From Chara braunii (lineage: Eukaryota > Streptophyta > Charophyceae > Charales > Characeae), in NCBI GenBank assembly GCA_003427395.1, contig BFEA01000064.1:1461207-1499804 (forward strand): 38,598 nucleotides of DNA. The letters are read 5' to 3'. Positions 1-10,321 of the stretch are shown piece after piece; positions within the stretch are counted from its first letter, which is position 1; every line of letters begins with the position of its first letter. The notes below the pieces were generated by a model. It was given only the letters and a program-made list of their open reading frames with translations, had not been told where the DNA came from and made no database searches. A program made the translations under genes and the position numbers.

Positions 1-120
1 AAAAAAAAAAAAAAAGAAAACTGTTGCATTAGCTGTGTTCATTTTGATTTTGAATGTGAGGAGGGGAGGCTGTGAGTAATGAGTAGGACGGATAGGTTTT
101 GACATACATAGGTTCACAAG

Positions 121-313
121 CCACCAGTACTTCCTAAGGTAGTGCCCGTTAACAAGCCACGATTTTAGGAAATGTACGGGGCACTTCAGGAGTGACCAAA
201 TTCATCCGACTAGACGTTTCAACAGGAGTGCCCAAATTCAATCCGAATAGAGGTTTTTACTCTGTTTTTTTGGGGGGAGGGGGGGGGCCAAAAGCTGGGC
301 CAAGTACTGGTGG
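121..313. mobile_element. MITE with CCACCAGTACTT terminal inverted repeats
   Basis: A 193-bp non-coding unit starts CCACCAGTACTT and ends AAGTACTGGTGG, a perfect 12-bp terminal inverted repeat. A second copy at 34589-34785 shares the termini and the inner motif AGCTGGGCCA near the right end, so this is a repeat family and not a chance palindrome. Flanks here give no clear target duplication (ACAAG versus TTGAA). The other copy suggests TTAA target use. No coding capacity. Confidence 0.7.
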
Positions 314-361
314 TTGAAGATGCTGTCAGCAATCTTGCTGGTGATTTGCATGATATTTTTT

Positions 362-446
362 TCTTCTTTTTTTTTTTTTTGGGGGGGGGAACAATTCTTT
401 CATTGCATTCATCAACGTCCATCAGGATTCGAACTTGGGTCTGTAA
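362..446 (-). repeat. Truncated tRNA-derived SINE tail
   Basis: On the minus strand this carries a B-box-like GTTCGAATCC followed by a short body and a poly(A) run (poly-T on the plus strand at about 369-381). It matches the 3' half of the SINE at 34910-35078 and stops at the same base where the Harbinger-type element begins at 447. The tRNA-like 5' half is missing. Confidence 0.55.
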
Positions 447-2145
447 GGGCGTCGTTAGACACTCCTCGGGGACGTGATTCCAAGGATGTTGTCATCGTTC
501 CACCTGTCCTCGGAGCCGGTTTTCGAAACAAAAATGTGAAAACACTCCGAGGACAAATCCTCGGGCTCGAAGGATTTCCCAGCCAAATCATCGTCGGCTG
601 GCTCCAAGGGAGGGACCTCACGAGGCCATTTGGAGCCCGAGGATCCACATTTCACGGGGTGTTGACGTCGAGCCTAGAAGAAAACCTGGAGGCCGAAGGT
701 GGTCCAGTCCTGGTCCAGGCACCGGGCGACGGACATTGCTGGCCTTCAACGTCATGGACATCCTCCAACAGCCTCGTCCATTTACCGTTGGTGTTGGATG
801 GCGGCGGGGCGCGTGGTCATTTCCAGCCGCCTCGTTTGGGTTCCGTGGCGTTCCGGTGGGGTCTCCATGGTCATTAATTTTGAATTTGTGGGCGTGGTGG
901 CAGGCGCTATGTGGACGACAGTGCGTACTCTTGGAGTGTTTCGGACTGTCGTGCATCGTCACTGTGTGCACATTCCACAAGATCCGTGTCCACGTTATCC
1001 TCTCTCTTGTGCCGTTCTTGGCTGACCTGCGCCGCAGGCTGCCGCTGCTACTGCTCGACTTGTGTTTCTTGGGGTGACTTCCTGAGAGGAACCCGACGAG
1101 GCAGTCGGCATAGACGGGGAGCAGGATGGACAAACGGCTGACGAACAGTACGCCGCATGCAAGGGGCGGGGGGTGTCATTAGGTCACCGAAGTGTTCCCA
1201 TGGAAGCACACAGGCGGCCATCGCATCATCGCACACCCGCAGATCTTCGCACGTCCCGCCCGTTCTCCATTTCATCCACCATCTTCTCGTCGCTCGAGGG
1301 AGCACACNGGAGCCCAGTGCAGCGCACAGTTGAACGACACCCTCCAAAGTTGCCACACAGTCTTGGGCGTCGACCACTCTTTGTATCAGCATCCTTTGCC
1401 TGCGCCTCGATAGCTTCGCCTTCATGCGGCTGAACGCTCTGTCTACCTGACAACAGCCTACGACGGCCAGCACTGCCGCCACCACCGTCGTCTTCTCAAT
1501 GGATGTCAACATCGCACGCCCATCTCCCCCACCACCCTCGATTGCCCACGGACTTCGAAAAGACGTGGTCACCCGCAAGCCTGCCTCCTTCCCGGTGTAC
1601 ACACGTCCTCAGCGTCCACATCCACACCCCATGTCAGCTGCACTTTACGCGTCCTCAGGTCGGCCAGAACGGATGATGGCACAAAGGAGGTCTTCGCCCA
1701 CCGAAGCTCGCGCTCCAAACTGCCATGAGCTGTCACTCAAGGAGCCGACCTGGCGACAGATCTCTTCATGAGAGAAACCTTCCACCACACACTTCGCGTC
1801 GTCGTCATCACTCGATGGGGTGAGAAGGAGACGGTGTGAAAGGGATGGCGAGGAAAACAACATATCCACTGCCTAGCGGCCGTGCTGTGAATGCATGTGC
1901 CGCCTAGCTGTCATCCCTTGCCGGAACTCGAATTTCAAATTTTGGATGGAGATTCCCACTTTTTTTTGTTTTTTGTGGCCCCTTCAAGCTCGTTGCCTGT
2001 GGACCAACATGCCTCTTGAGCGGAAATCCCAAACCGCACCACGGACACACCTTGCACGGCCGCGTATAATCATACAAAAATTGGCTGCGGGAAGTCCCCG
2101 AGGATAGGTGGAATGACCCTGAGGAGTGTCTTGTTATGAACTTGG
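447..2145 (-). mobile_element. Degenerate PIF/Harbinger-type element
   Basis: The left end reads GGGCGTCGTTAGACACTCCT, preceded by TAA. This end is closely related to the TIRs of the elements at 27940 and 32821. The right end is decayed: GAGGAGTGTC near 2131-2140 is recognisable but the terminal bases are not. The subterminal region at 545-660 carries the same palindromic CTCCGAGG...CCTCGGG block as the 27940 copy. Inside is a minus-strand transposase-like fragment. The exact right boundary is uncertain. Confidence 0.65.
1048..1602 (-). pseudogene. Harbinger-type transposase, N-terminal fragment
   Basis: This is an open reading frame of about 184 codons (one ambiguous base at 1309). It contains a W-W-M-K-x-R-T-G-G-T-x-E-D-L-R-x-C-D-D motif around residues 109-128, which I associate with the region preceding the nuclease domain in plant-type PIF/Harbinger transposases. 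After the CDD motif the frame loses resemblance, and no DDE catalytic domain is visible. The same segment occurs in the element at 32821-34524 (33971-33435), which supports a real ancestral protein. It lies within a TIR-bounded element. I infer a truncated, non-functional relic. The family assignment is by motif memory and unverified. Confidence 0.45.
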
Positions 2146-3933
2146 TTGTCTGTCGATTTTCATCAACACTCACAAGCAGACAATCTCACGCACGCGGCAC
2201 ACCCATACATGCATAAGAAGAAGGGGAGAGGAGACGGAGTACACACTGCACACAGACAGAGTAAGCAGCGGGAAAACATTGTGCACATGTGTGGAGATAG
2301 CACAAAGTGTTTCTCACTCTCTAACAATACTCCCAACAACCAATCACAAGTAGACACTTGCGAGGATAACAAAGGAACAATCTGAGATTGACCCGATCTG
2401 AACCAATATCGTTACAGAGTTTGTCTCAGTGTCTCGCATACTCCACTCCCTACACCCACCACACCACAAGTCTCCCAGAGGCCTGTGCTAACCACCCAGA
2501 TGAAGAACAGGAACTGTGATGTAACCCTCAGTGCCGATGAGCAACTCCGACGAAGAAAGCTGCAGCTATGGCTGCAGCGCCACTGCAGATGCCATGCACG
2601 ATCCCAGAGGAAGATGCAGCAACAGTGGTCCACCCATGAATACCACGTAGAGCCTCAGAATAGCCCAGCCACTCTCAAGCACCCCCAGGGGTGGATGCTC
2701 AGAGGACGCACCAGCTATGGCAAGCTCCAGAAGGCTGGCTATGGCTGCCGTCCACGACGAAGGTCTCAGGATGCCGCCTGTAGACAATCGTCTCCACCGT
2801 ACTTGCTTGGCTCAGAACCCTGTGACGCAAATATGAAAACAGCCAAAAGTCCTAGCCCTAGTGACCTAGATCTATTAATAGACTAACCTAAACCTAGACA
2901 CGGACTGCACCGGCCGGTGCCGTTTCACTTTGGGCCTCTAGGGCCTCTACCTACCCGGCTATAGGCTCTCATGCTACGGGTCTAGGCCCTAGGGCCTCCC
3001 GTCCTAGTGATAGCCCGGGCCTGCTATTCGCAGTGCGGTCTAAGGGAGCTGCGGGCCTGCCCAGATATGTCCCTCACGGATTTCCCTCAGCACTGAACTC
3101 TCGGTTAGTCCTTGACACAAACGAAATTACAAATCTAACCCTACTGCTGCTACCGTACAGCCTCGCAGTCAGATCTCGGCAGTCAAAATCAGCAAGTCAT
3201 TGCAGTCTAATGCGGCCCTAAGTAGTATACGGACATGTGAAAAATCAGCGGGCTGATATGTGTAGTCAGGCACTTCTCTAAGCATTAGTGCGGTTAGTAA
3301 CAGTAGGGGGGCCGGGACAGTCGCATCTTTTTGGCGGCAGCCCGGGCTAAGTCAGGCTGGACTGCCTGGCTCATCCCAAAAGACTGCAGCGTATGATGTG
3401 CGGGATGCTGGGCCTGGTTCCCTGCCTGTAATGATTATTTTTTCGTAAAAAAAAAAAAAAAAAAAAAAGCCCACGCTGCTATCTTTTGAGATGCGCCCCA
3501 TTCCCAGCCTATAATTATTAGTTTTCCTTCAAGATAAGGAAAAAGAGGGGAAAAAGTTCTCTTTTTTTTTTTTTAAAAAGGGGGTTATATTATATCATTA
3601 CAGGCTGGGAAACCACGGCCTGCAGGGACGAACCTTGCTCTCCGGCCTGCGGCCTGGAATAACCCCACCGCTGCTGAGACACACCCTACTTAACACTACT
3701 TAACATCACAACCTAATTAGCTCTAATTATCGTCAACTAGCGCCTAATAAACTTTAATCACCCAAGTCTGAACCCTAACGTAATACAAAATCATCATCCG
3801 TACGAGCATATCAAGCGAGTCCGTGAGCATAACCAAAGCATAATTACCAAAGCCCAAAACCACGACCAGTAATCATCAAGCGAAAAAAACACAGAACTTA
3901 CCAACTAAATGAGGTACAGCCATTCCGAAGAGT

Positions 3934-4016
<83 letters not shown>

Positions 4017-4612
4017 AGGGTCAGGTGCACTGCTAAAATAAGATCGAGTGCCACAGTAGCTCTCTCAAAAAAGGAAATGCAAAGCCAACTTCGACCGTGG
4101 AAATCACACCCCATGCCATTTACCAACCCGATGCTCAAGCGATTCGGCCCGGGAACCATCAAAAAGAAAAGTTTAACGCAAAAGTTCCTGTGCTCCACGC
4201 GGATCGAGGCGCCCACCCTTCACGACGAGTTAGAATCCCAATCTTTCTTCATCGCTCACAGCCACTCTCCTTCCCACCACGTGCACTTCACTCCAGCTTG
4301 GATATCTCTCTCCTGTTCGGCAGGAAACCCACTTCACTCCAACTTGGACATCTCTATCCTGGCTGGCATGAAAGGTTAAAATGGCCAACGTCCACTCCAC
4401 CCTTCTTGTAATTAGGCCAGGTACATTGCCTTTTGTTTGGATAAAGCTTTGAATAGGGCATTGGAATATAGAATAGTGATTTGAATCGTGTTTCGGTAGA
4501 TTAAGTGTCTTGTTGCCGGGGAACTTTACTGCGGCCCGAGATCAACCAGGCCTGAAGTGCCTGGCTCATCCCAAACGGCTGCAGCATGGCAGTATCCTTT
4601 TCTCGCACCTTA
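2146..4612. other. Intergenic stretch, no recognised gene
   Basis: I see no supportable gene. An open frame at 2485-2886 (133 codons) has no recognisable domain. A short poly-A at about 3447-3468 and an imperfect hairpin at about 3503-3616 (CCCAGCCTATAAT against ATTACAGGCTGGG) suggest small retroposon and MITE debris. The phrase GCCTGGCTCATCCCAAA occurs at about 3366 and again at about 4557, so a dispersed repeat brackets this stretch. Confidence 0.5.
3937..4013. repeat. (CT)n microsatellite
   Basis: An uninterrupted dinucleotide CT run of about 77 bases. Frames through it give meaningless Arg-Glu repeats on the minus strand. Confidence 0.97.
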
Positions 4613-4724
4613 GGGCGTACTCACACTAGCACTATCTTAAATGCATCTGACTGCATTTTCTGCCGAACCTGTATGCATCTGGCCGCGTCCAGAATAAGTA
4701 AAAAGTGCTAGTGTTAGTATGCGC
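4613..4724. mobile_element. Short Harbinger-like MITE, TSD TTA
   Basis: A 112-bp element with ends GGGCGTACTCACACTAGCAC and (reverse complement) GCGCATACTAACACTAGCAC. It is flanked on both sides by TTA (4610-4612 and 4725-4727). A 3-bp TWA-type duplication with a GGG-starting TIR is typical of PIF/Harbinger elements. The larger element immediately downstream uses the same TIR. Confidence 0.75.
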
Positions 4725-4792
4725 TTAGGGTGCCTATTCTGAGGGTGTCCTTTTCAATTGGTTTAGGGCCTCTGGCCTATTAACCAATCTCA

Positions 4793-6176
4793 GGGCGTAC
4801 TCACACTAGCACATACAATCACAAATTATATGTGAGCCAATTTGCGATCATACGGCACTTCCCAGTCACACAGCACAACGGTGTACGTCAAAGGACACAG
4901 TCTCGACCTGCTCGAGGAATGCAATCATACGGGCCGAGAGGTCACACAGCATGATGCTTAAAAAATCCATCCCTTTTTCCTTTTCTTACGAGAGCTCCCC
5001 ACCAAACGTCGAATTCTTTTTGTGCAAGGAAGATGAGCGATAGCGAACTTCAGAAACCAAGCAGCATCATACACATGAGACCAGATAGTCGTGACCTCGA
5101 ACCAAAAGCAGAATTGCATCACAAGTCCCACCAAATAAGAGCACAGCAAAGGCTCATAAGTGACAATGTTCGAATGGTCTCATGACTCTCATCATCATCA
5201 ACAAAGAACCAATGTTGACATCCTATCTGGCGCTCTGCGCCCATACTACAAATGGCAGATCCTATCTAGCCTATCTACGATGCCACTGGTGACATCAACA
5301 GCTCCTGAAGTACGAGCAGATCTCGGCCAATGCCGTTCACCTCAAACACCAGGTATGTCTCTTGTATCACTCACAACCTCGATCCCCCACTCACAGATAC
5401 CACGTGCACCCAAGGACCACCATGCGCCCCTCCAGCATACAGCAGCGCAGCTCGGCTATGGCTGCCTGCTCGTCCAGCTCGCCCGTGAGCGCGTGAGCGC
5501 TGGCCAGCGTCTAGCGCAGCATGCAGCCAGTGCCCGAATGAGGAGTGCTGGGGCAGGCACTTTCCTAAATGGAAGTGACCTGCCTGCTGCGTGCGGCCTG
5601 TCTGCATTGGGCCTAGGTCCAGAAGCTTCCAGTAGGCCCCAGGAGTCTGAGCCCCAGTCCAAACTAATCAGGCCCAGGGCCTGTGGTGGTTACTCGTGCC
5701 CAACTGCCTGCAGCCTGTGTTCGGCCCATGTTGCGTATCTGGCCCAGGGCCTGCCTCAGTTACATACGAAAAAGGCAGCCTGGGCCTGCGCGCTCTCAAC
5801 CAACTGGCGCTGCGCAACTGCCTGAATTTCCCCAGGTGCGTGGTGACCCCAAAAATGGGCCTGTAGGCCTTGGTCGAGCATGCCTTCCCTTAGGGCGGCC
5901 GTCTGTACTGAAAAACAGGGCCCAGTAGGGCGTATCGAGGCCTTGTGCCTCACATTTGTTTGTTTCCAGAAAGAAACAGGTCTAAAAGAAATACGCAATT
6001 GCGCAATTGCGGGAACCTCCAGAGGTTCCCACAAAATACTTAACCCCGCGGCTGTCCAAGCCGTTGACATTTACATGCCCATCTGCGTGAAAACGCAAAA
6101 TACGTAGCCCGTGTGACCCAAAAAATCACCTATAATTTACGACTTTATGAAAATGCGTGCTAGTGTGAGTATGCCC
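4793..6176. mobile_element. 1.4-kb element with GGGCGTACTCACACTAGCAC ends, TSD TCA
   Basis: The left end is GGGCGTACTCACACTAGCAC and the right end, reverse-complemented, is GGGCATACTCACACTAGCAC. The flanks are TCA at 4790-4792 and 6177-6179. The TIR is shared with the 112-bp MITE only 68 bp upstream, which looks like an internal-deletion derivative. A plus-strand open frame at 5160-5825 (221 codons) is GC-rich and has no recognisable domain. A minus-strand frame at 5149-4958 ends in a basic cluster but is also unassigned. It may be a decayed or non-autonomous Harbinger-like element. Confidence 0.7.
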
Positions 6177-6179
6177 TCA

Positions 6180-6660
6180 AATGAAACACGACGTTCCTGT
6201 CTACATTTTTTTTATTTTTTTTTAATGCAAGAAAACTCAGCTCCTTTGATTACGCACACCCAAAGAGAGGCCGGGGCCCATGTCCCACTTGCAGCGCTGA
6301 GTAAGTTCAATGCTCAGTTTTCTATCAGGTGTGACCTGGGGCGACCCAGGAGATGAGTTCTCTCGCCGTCCATCGGGATGGTCAAATTTTCAGAAAAAAG
6401 GGAAGCCGAAGTCGGATTGCTTATTTCGGGCCTCGCTGCACTACTCTTGAAATGTGCAGAACAAGAGCGAATCTTCCGCTAGAATATGGAAAGATACACC
6501 ATCAATATTTTTGTCTTTTGTGCATGTCGAGAGTAGCGCAGCGAGGTCCCTTCCTTTTTGATAATCGAATGAAAATCGCTCCTCCCAAATAAAACGCCCC
6601 GTACCCTAGCCCACCCACTTCCCTTGAGCTAGCTACCTTTCTTGAAGACGGGTAGCTAGC
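6180..6660. other. No recognised gene
   Basis: Only short open frames (69-79 codons) without domains. A local palindrome of GAGCTAGCTACC and GGTAGCTAGC lies at 6625-6660. Its right arm serves as the target-site duplication of the adjacent retroposon. Confidence 0.5.
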
Positions 6661-6847
6661 TTTTTTTTTTTTTTTTTTTTTTTTATAAAAACATCCCCGC
6701 CAGTGTTAGTGCTGCTGATAGGAGCAGACACCACTAACACCTGGGGAGAGGCTCCATCTATTGGTGGGGAGCATCACCTGCTGGAAAACGGGTCCAGCGT
6801 CCCAACAAAAGGGTCTGAGAATGTATGAGGGATGTATGAGAAGGTGC
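6661..6847 (-). mobile_element. Poly(A) retroposon (SINE family 1) with 12-bp TSD
   Basis: The element runs on the minus strand and its poly(A) appears as T at 6661-6684. It is flanked by perfect CGGGTAGCTAGC copies at 6649-6660 and 6848-6859. The minus strand carries the family core GGGACGCTGGACCCG, then TCCAGCAGGTG, a CCCACCAATAGATGGAG segment and GTGTCTGCTCCTATCAGCA, followed by the tail. No protein. I see no clear tRNA A and B boxes, so the promoter origin of the family is open. Confidence 0.8.
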
Positions 6848-6859
6848 CGGGTAGCTAGC

Positions 6860-7346
6860 AAGCTCAATGGTGTGAGCGAGACTGCCTCACTTGGTGTCGT
6901 TATTGTCGGACACCTTATAATCGGCAATTCTTTTTTTTTCTTCTGCTTTTTTTTTTTAATGTTTGATGTCCCATTTGTGAGGTTTCCCCATCCTGTATCC
7001 CTCCTCCACATGGTCAGTGCCAAGAAGCTGGTTATATACATCATGAATGAAACTTCCCAGCTGGAAGGTGTCTCTTGTTTCTTTTAGTACCCTCTCTGAA
7101 ACTGCGGCCTTGCATGAGTTTGGAGTCTTTGGAGATCTCGGGGTCTGAGTTTTTTTTTTTTCATGAAAAAAAATCGACTTGTAGTCCAAAATTCATACAG
7201 GAATTTGAGGGAATTGTTGGGTCTGCACTACCCACTATGGCAACACTGTTCTATCATGAACCGCTCTCGCAGAGGTGTGAAGAAAGAATTCAAGAAAAAC
7301 TGTGGTAGATGGTCTGATCCCATAAATGATAAATATTATCACAAAG
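6860..7346. other. No recognised gene
   Basis: Low-complexity T-rich stretches and short open frames without domains. The motif GGTCTGAGTT followed by poly-T and CATGAAAAA at 7141-7172 recurs in similar form at about 8660-8710, so it belongs to a dispersed repeat. Confidence 0.45.
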
Positions 7347-7349
7347 CAT

Positions 7350-7480
7350 TTTTTTTTTTTTTTTTTTTTTAATAACCGGGAACCGGGCCCGGCGTCCCTT
7401 AGATTACAAAGCCAGGAATCGGGCCTGGCGTCCCTGACAAAAATCCCGCAGTCCGTTTTAGAGGCGAGACATCACCGGCC
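7350..7480 (-). repeat. SINE family 2 copy (GGCGTCCC core)
   Basis: Poly-T at about 7350-7370 is followed by AATAACCGGGAACCGGGCCC and GGCGTCCC, a shorter repeat of GGGCCTGGCGTCCC, then GAGACATCACCGGCCA. The same order (poly-T, CGGGCCCGGCGTCCCT, GAGGCATCACC-GCCAGGC) is found at 36466-36590 and in reverse at 35440-35520. It is a tail-bearing minus-strand repeat with no open reading frame. Confidence 0.5.
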
Positions 7481-8144
7481 AAGCCCAAAAACAGGACTGC
7501 CTCACACTCAAAATTGTTATGCAGAAAAGAAGTGACAAGGAGAAAGAAAAGCGGAAAGTAGAAGCATCTTGAAAGCCTGGGCAACAAAACATCGCAACAA
7601 ACAAATCAATCCTACCACCAGGGAGGTACACTGGTGGTGCGCAGTCCCAGAGGCAAAAAAGGTGAAAGCTTTTTCAAAAGGATGCAAAAGCCTAAACACA
7701 TCAGAAAAACCGCTAGCAAAAGTAAAGTCTGCTAACTGTACAGCATCACATCCCATCGGCCCAGTTCGACCAGCGTGGTGTTCCAGTCCCCACCCAGTAT
7801 CAAATTGTCTACCAGTGTTGATATCAACACTGGTAATGACTTGAACAGGTCAACCCTCTCTGGTTGGGAGGTGGGGCCCCGCATAAAGGTTAAAAAACTA
7901 CCCATTTTTGTTGATGGACCGTAAATCTAACCCATGCCCATTTTCCAAAAGGATCACAGTGATAGTCTGTGACAGGGAATGGAGCGGTCCTTGTAAACAA
8001 GATTGCTACTACACCTCACGTCCCATGGCCGGGAACCAAAATTGTTGACCCAACCAACACCCCAGCTGTTCCGATATTTTTTTTAAGCTCCAATCTATTT
8101 GTGGGGAGGCAACACGTGCTGGGAACCGCGCCCAGCGTCCCATA

Positions 8145-8146
<2 letters not shown>

Positions 8147-8180
<34 letters not shown>

Positions 8181-8547
8181 ATCCAGCAACCACTACTAGA
8201 GGGGGTGATAAGAGCAGCCGCCTATATTAAATGACGCGCTATGATGTGGTATGTCTCTGTTTTACAATGCATCGGGCTGAAGGGCATTGGAATAGGGGAT
8301 AGAACAAGGGTTGTGTTTGACTAAGGATGACGTATGATGTGTTATGGCTCGGATTTATGATGTATTGCGACGCTGGACCCGGTTTCCAGCAGGTGCAGCT
8401 CTCCACCTATAGAATGGAGTCATCCAATACACGGGCCAGTAGAAGGGGTGTCTGCTCTTACCAGCATCCCTCCTACGCCCGGCAGCGATGTTTCAAAAAA
8501 AAAAAAAAAAAAAAAAGAGCAGCCGCCTCTAGTAGCTGTCCCTGGCT
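8147..8547 (-). mobile_element. SINE inserted in a SINE, 12-bp TSD
   Basis: Flanked by perfect GCGTCCCATATC copies at 8135-8146 and 8548-8559. The minus-strand poly(A) is T at about 8147-8172. Net length without the inner insertion is about 96 bp. The segment next to the tail resembles the 3' end of family 1 (GCTGCTCTTATCA). It is itself interrupted at 8224-8514. Confidence 0.75.
8224..8514 (+). mobile_element. Innermost SINE family 1 copy, 14-bp TSD
   Basis: A 291-bp plus-strand insertion with a perfect direct repeat AAGAGCAGCCGCCT at 8210-8223 and 8515-8528, ending in a poly(A) run from about 8495. It gives the longest view of family 1: an AT-rich 5' part, then CGACGCTGGACCCGGTTTCC, CAGCAGGTGCAGCTC, GGTGTCTGCTCTTACCAGCA, GGCAGCGATGTTTC and poly(A). 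No coding potential. Confidence 0.8.
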
Positions 8548-8559
8548 GCGTCCCATATC

Positions 8560-9090
8560 AAATTGTACAAATCCTTTTTTTTTTTTTTTTTCATATCTTG
8601 CAATAGCACAATCTGAATACCTTTGTTGACAGCAAAGTCGGGAACCGTCTGAGTTGGTAGGGGTCTGAGTTGTGTTTTTTTTTTCTTTTTCTTTTTTTCA
8701 CGAAAAAGGATAAACTTTTATTAGCAACAAAGCCGGGACCCGTCTGAGCTGTGAGGTCTGCCACGGCTCAGACTCCGTGAGTCTCTCACGTCACGTTGGG
8801 TTCTGAAAAGCCAAACACTGACAAATAATATGTTGTTTTGTCTTTTTTGGACACAAAGGAAACTGATCCTCCAACCAGATTCAGGCACATTGGACCTGAT
8901 CCTCTTTGCTAATGGAACCACGCCGCGGGAATCCTCAACAAACAACCCGGAGAGGATGAAAACGTCTGTGTCTTTTGGCTATGTAGCAGGTATCGCACCT
9001 GCTGGTGGGTGCAGCTCCCGCATGTTCCCTCGTTGGAGGCTTGAGCAGTGAGCATGGATGTGGCTGCTACAGGGTTCCCCATAATACTAA
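8560..9090. other. Repeat debris, no gene
   Basis: Holds poly-T runs, a repeated GGGA(A/C)CCGTCTGAG motif (8640 and 8733), and at 8850-8935 half of the fold-back MITE family seen at 27.4 kb (CAGATTCAGGCA ... CCTCTTTGCTAATGGAACCACG). No protein-like frame. Confidence 0.45.
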
Positions 9091-9093
9091 GGC

Positions 9094-9183
9094 AAAAAAA
9101 AAAAAAAAAAAAAAAAAGGGAAAAAAAAAAAGAAAAAAAAAAGCAAAAAAAAAAAAAAGGGATTTATAAAAAAAAGGGAAAAA

Positions 9184-9227
<44 letters not shown>
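9094..9227. repeat. A-rich low-complexity tract
   Basis: About 130 bases of poly-A with scattered G, C and T. Translations are runs of Lys or Phe and are artefacts. Confidence 0.95.
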
Positions 9228-9229
<2 letters not shown>

Positions 9230-9418
9230 AATAAGAAAAGGCCTGAAAGGCCGTCCTGTCCAGATTCAACAGGTAATTGAATTGGTTGGGCTTCAAGAAT
9301 TAGCCTTTTTCTTAAAAAAAGGCAAAAAAATAGTTCCCGACCTTTTTATATTTATTAATGTGAGGACAAAAGTCCACGGCGCGTCACACGTGAGTCACAC
9401 TAGGATTGGGCATGCCCT

Positions 9419-9525
9419 CATCCTGCTACCTTCTTCCACCCCCCTGCCCCCAATACAACATATTAGGGTCATTATAGCTGTATGTAGACTGAAAGATAAC
9501 CCAAATACAAGGTGGCGGGACTGCA
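9419..9525. repeat. Partial MITE, CTACCTTCTTCC family
   Basis: Contains CTGCTACCTTCTTCCACC, CCCCAATACAACAT, GGTCATTATAGCTGTAT and GACTGAAAGAT in the same order as the complete fold-back element at 38091-38210. The right arm is diverged or lost. Confidence 0.5.
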
Positions 9526-10321
9526 CCCCGGGTGTCTTATATCTCCTTTTTTTTTTCGGGGGGGTCCGAGGTCGTATTCGGGTCGTATTCCCCATGAGGC
9601 CCCCCATGAGGGCCCCACCCATCCTTCCACACGCCAATTCTCCCAGCAAACCCCTACTACCATCTCGGCGGCAGCCTGGGTGTCTCAGCCCAAGCGAACG
9701 GAAAACAATGTGTAAGGAGGAATGCAGATCTTAACCTATATGTGTGGCTTGGCACATGACTGTGGTAGTACAAGTGAATCTAGCCTAAGGTCGCGGCCAG
9801 AAGCAGGATCACGTGAAGCCAATAATCGGAGCAGATGACTCTTGAAGACACGAGAAGATGGTCTCCGACTCTTCGTCCACATTAGATCGGGTGCTGAAAC
9901 ACCGCAAGGACAGGCAGTTACCGTCCAATGCCGTCCACAAGTTGCCTTCCATTTGGAACAAACATAAAATGCAGCAGGAAAGCATCAATCACGAGAAGTC
10001 TGACTACTACACATCGACCGCTTGCCACCGTTTTGAGACTGAAAAGGAGGATATCAGCGAATTGCGTGAGGGTAACGGGGGTGTTCATATAGCAGCCATA
10101 GTTTATTTACAAATGCCCATGGCTCTAACTCAGTTCGTGACCAGATACAGAACTTCAAAATTACACAAGGAGGGCAACATTCACCCCACCCCACTCTACA
10201 CAGCAGTGTTCACCGCCGAAGTCGTAAAGTCTTTGTTGTACCCAAGGCATCCGAATGCCAGCCAGGAAAGTTCGAAAAGCGAATTCGAGTGTCCACACCG
10301 AAGTGACATGAAGTCAAGTAC
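9526..10321. other. No recognised gene
   Basis: A plus-strand open frame begins at 9858 and runs 248 codons, but it continues straight through the TIR of the element at 10322. At most its first roughly 150 codons could be host or repeat sequence. I recognise no domain and do not call it as a gene. Confidence 0.4.

Larger units (their letters stand above)
8080..8580 (-). mobile_element. Outermost SINE family 1 copy, interrupted
   Basis: A minus-strand copy with the family core GGGACGCTGGGCGCGG (complement of 8122-8140) and the CCCACAAATAGATTGG segment. It is split by the retroposon at 8147-8547. Its sequence resumes after the duplicated GCGTCCCATATC with AAATTGTACAAATCC at about 8560. Outer limits are approximate. 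Confidence 0.5.

Noticed and set aside
314-877. 187-codon plus-strand frame with a hydrophobic start
   Set aside because: The apparent signal-like start is a poly-T run translated as Phe, and the rest is Harbinger-type subterminal sequence.
5160-5825. 221-codon plus-strand open frame
   Set aside because: GC-rich low-quality composition inside a TIR element with no motif. Not supportable as a gene.
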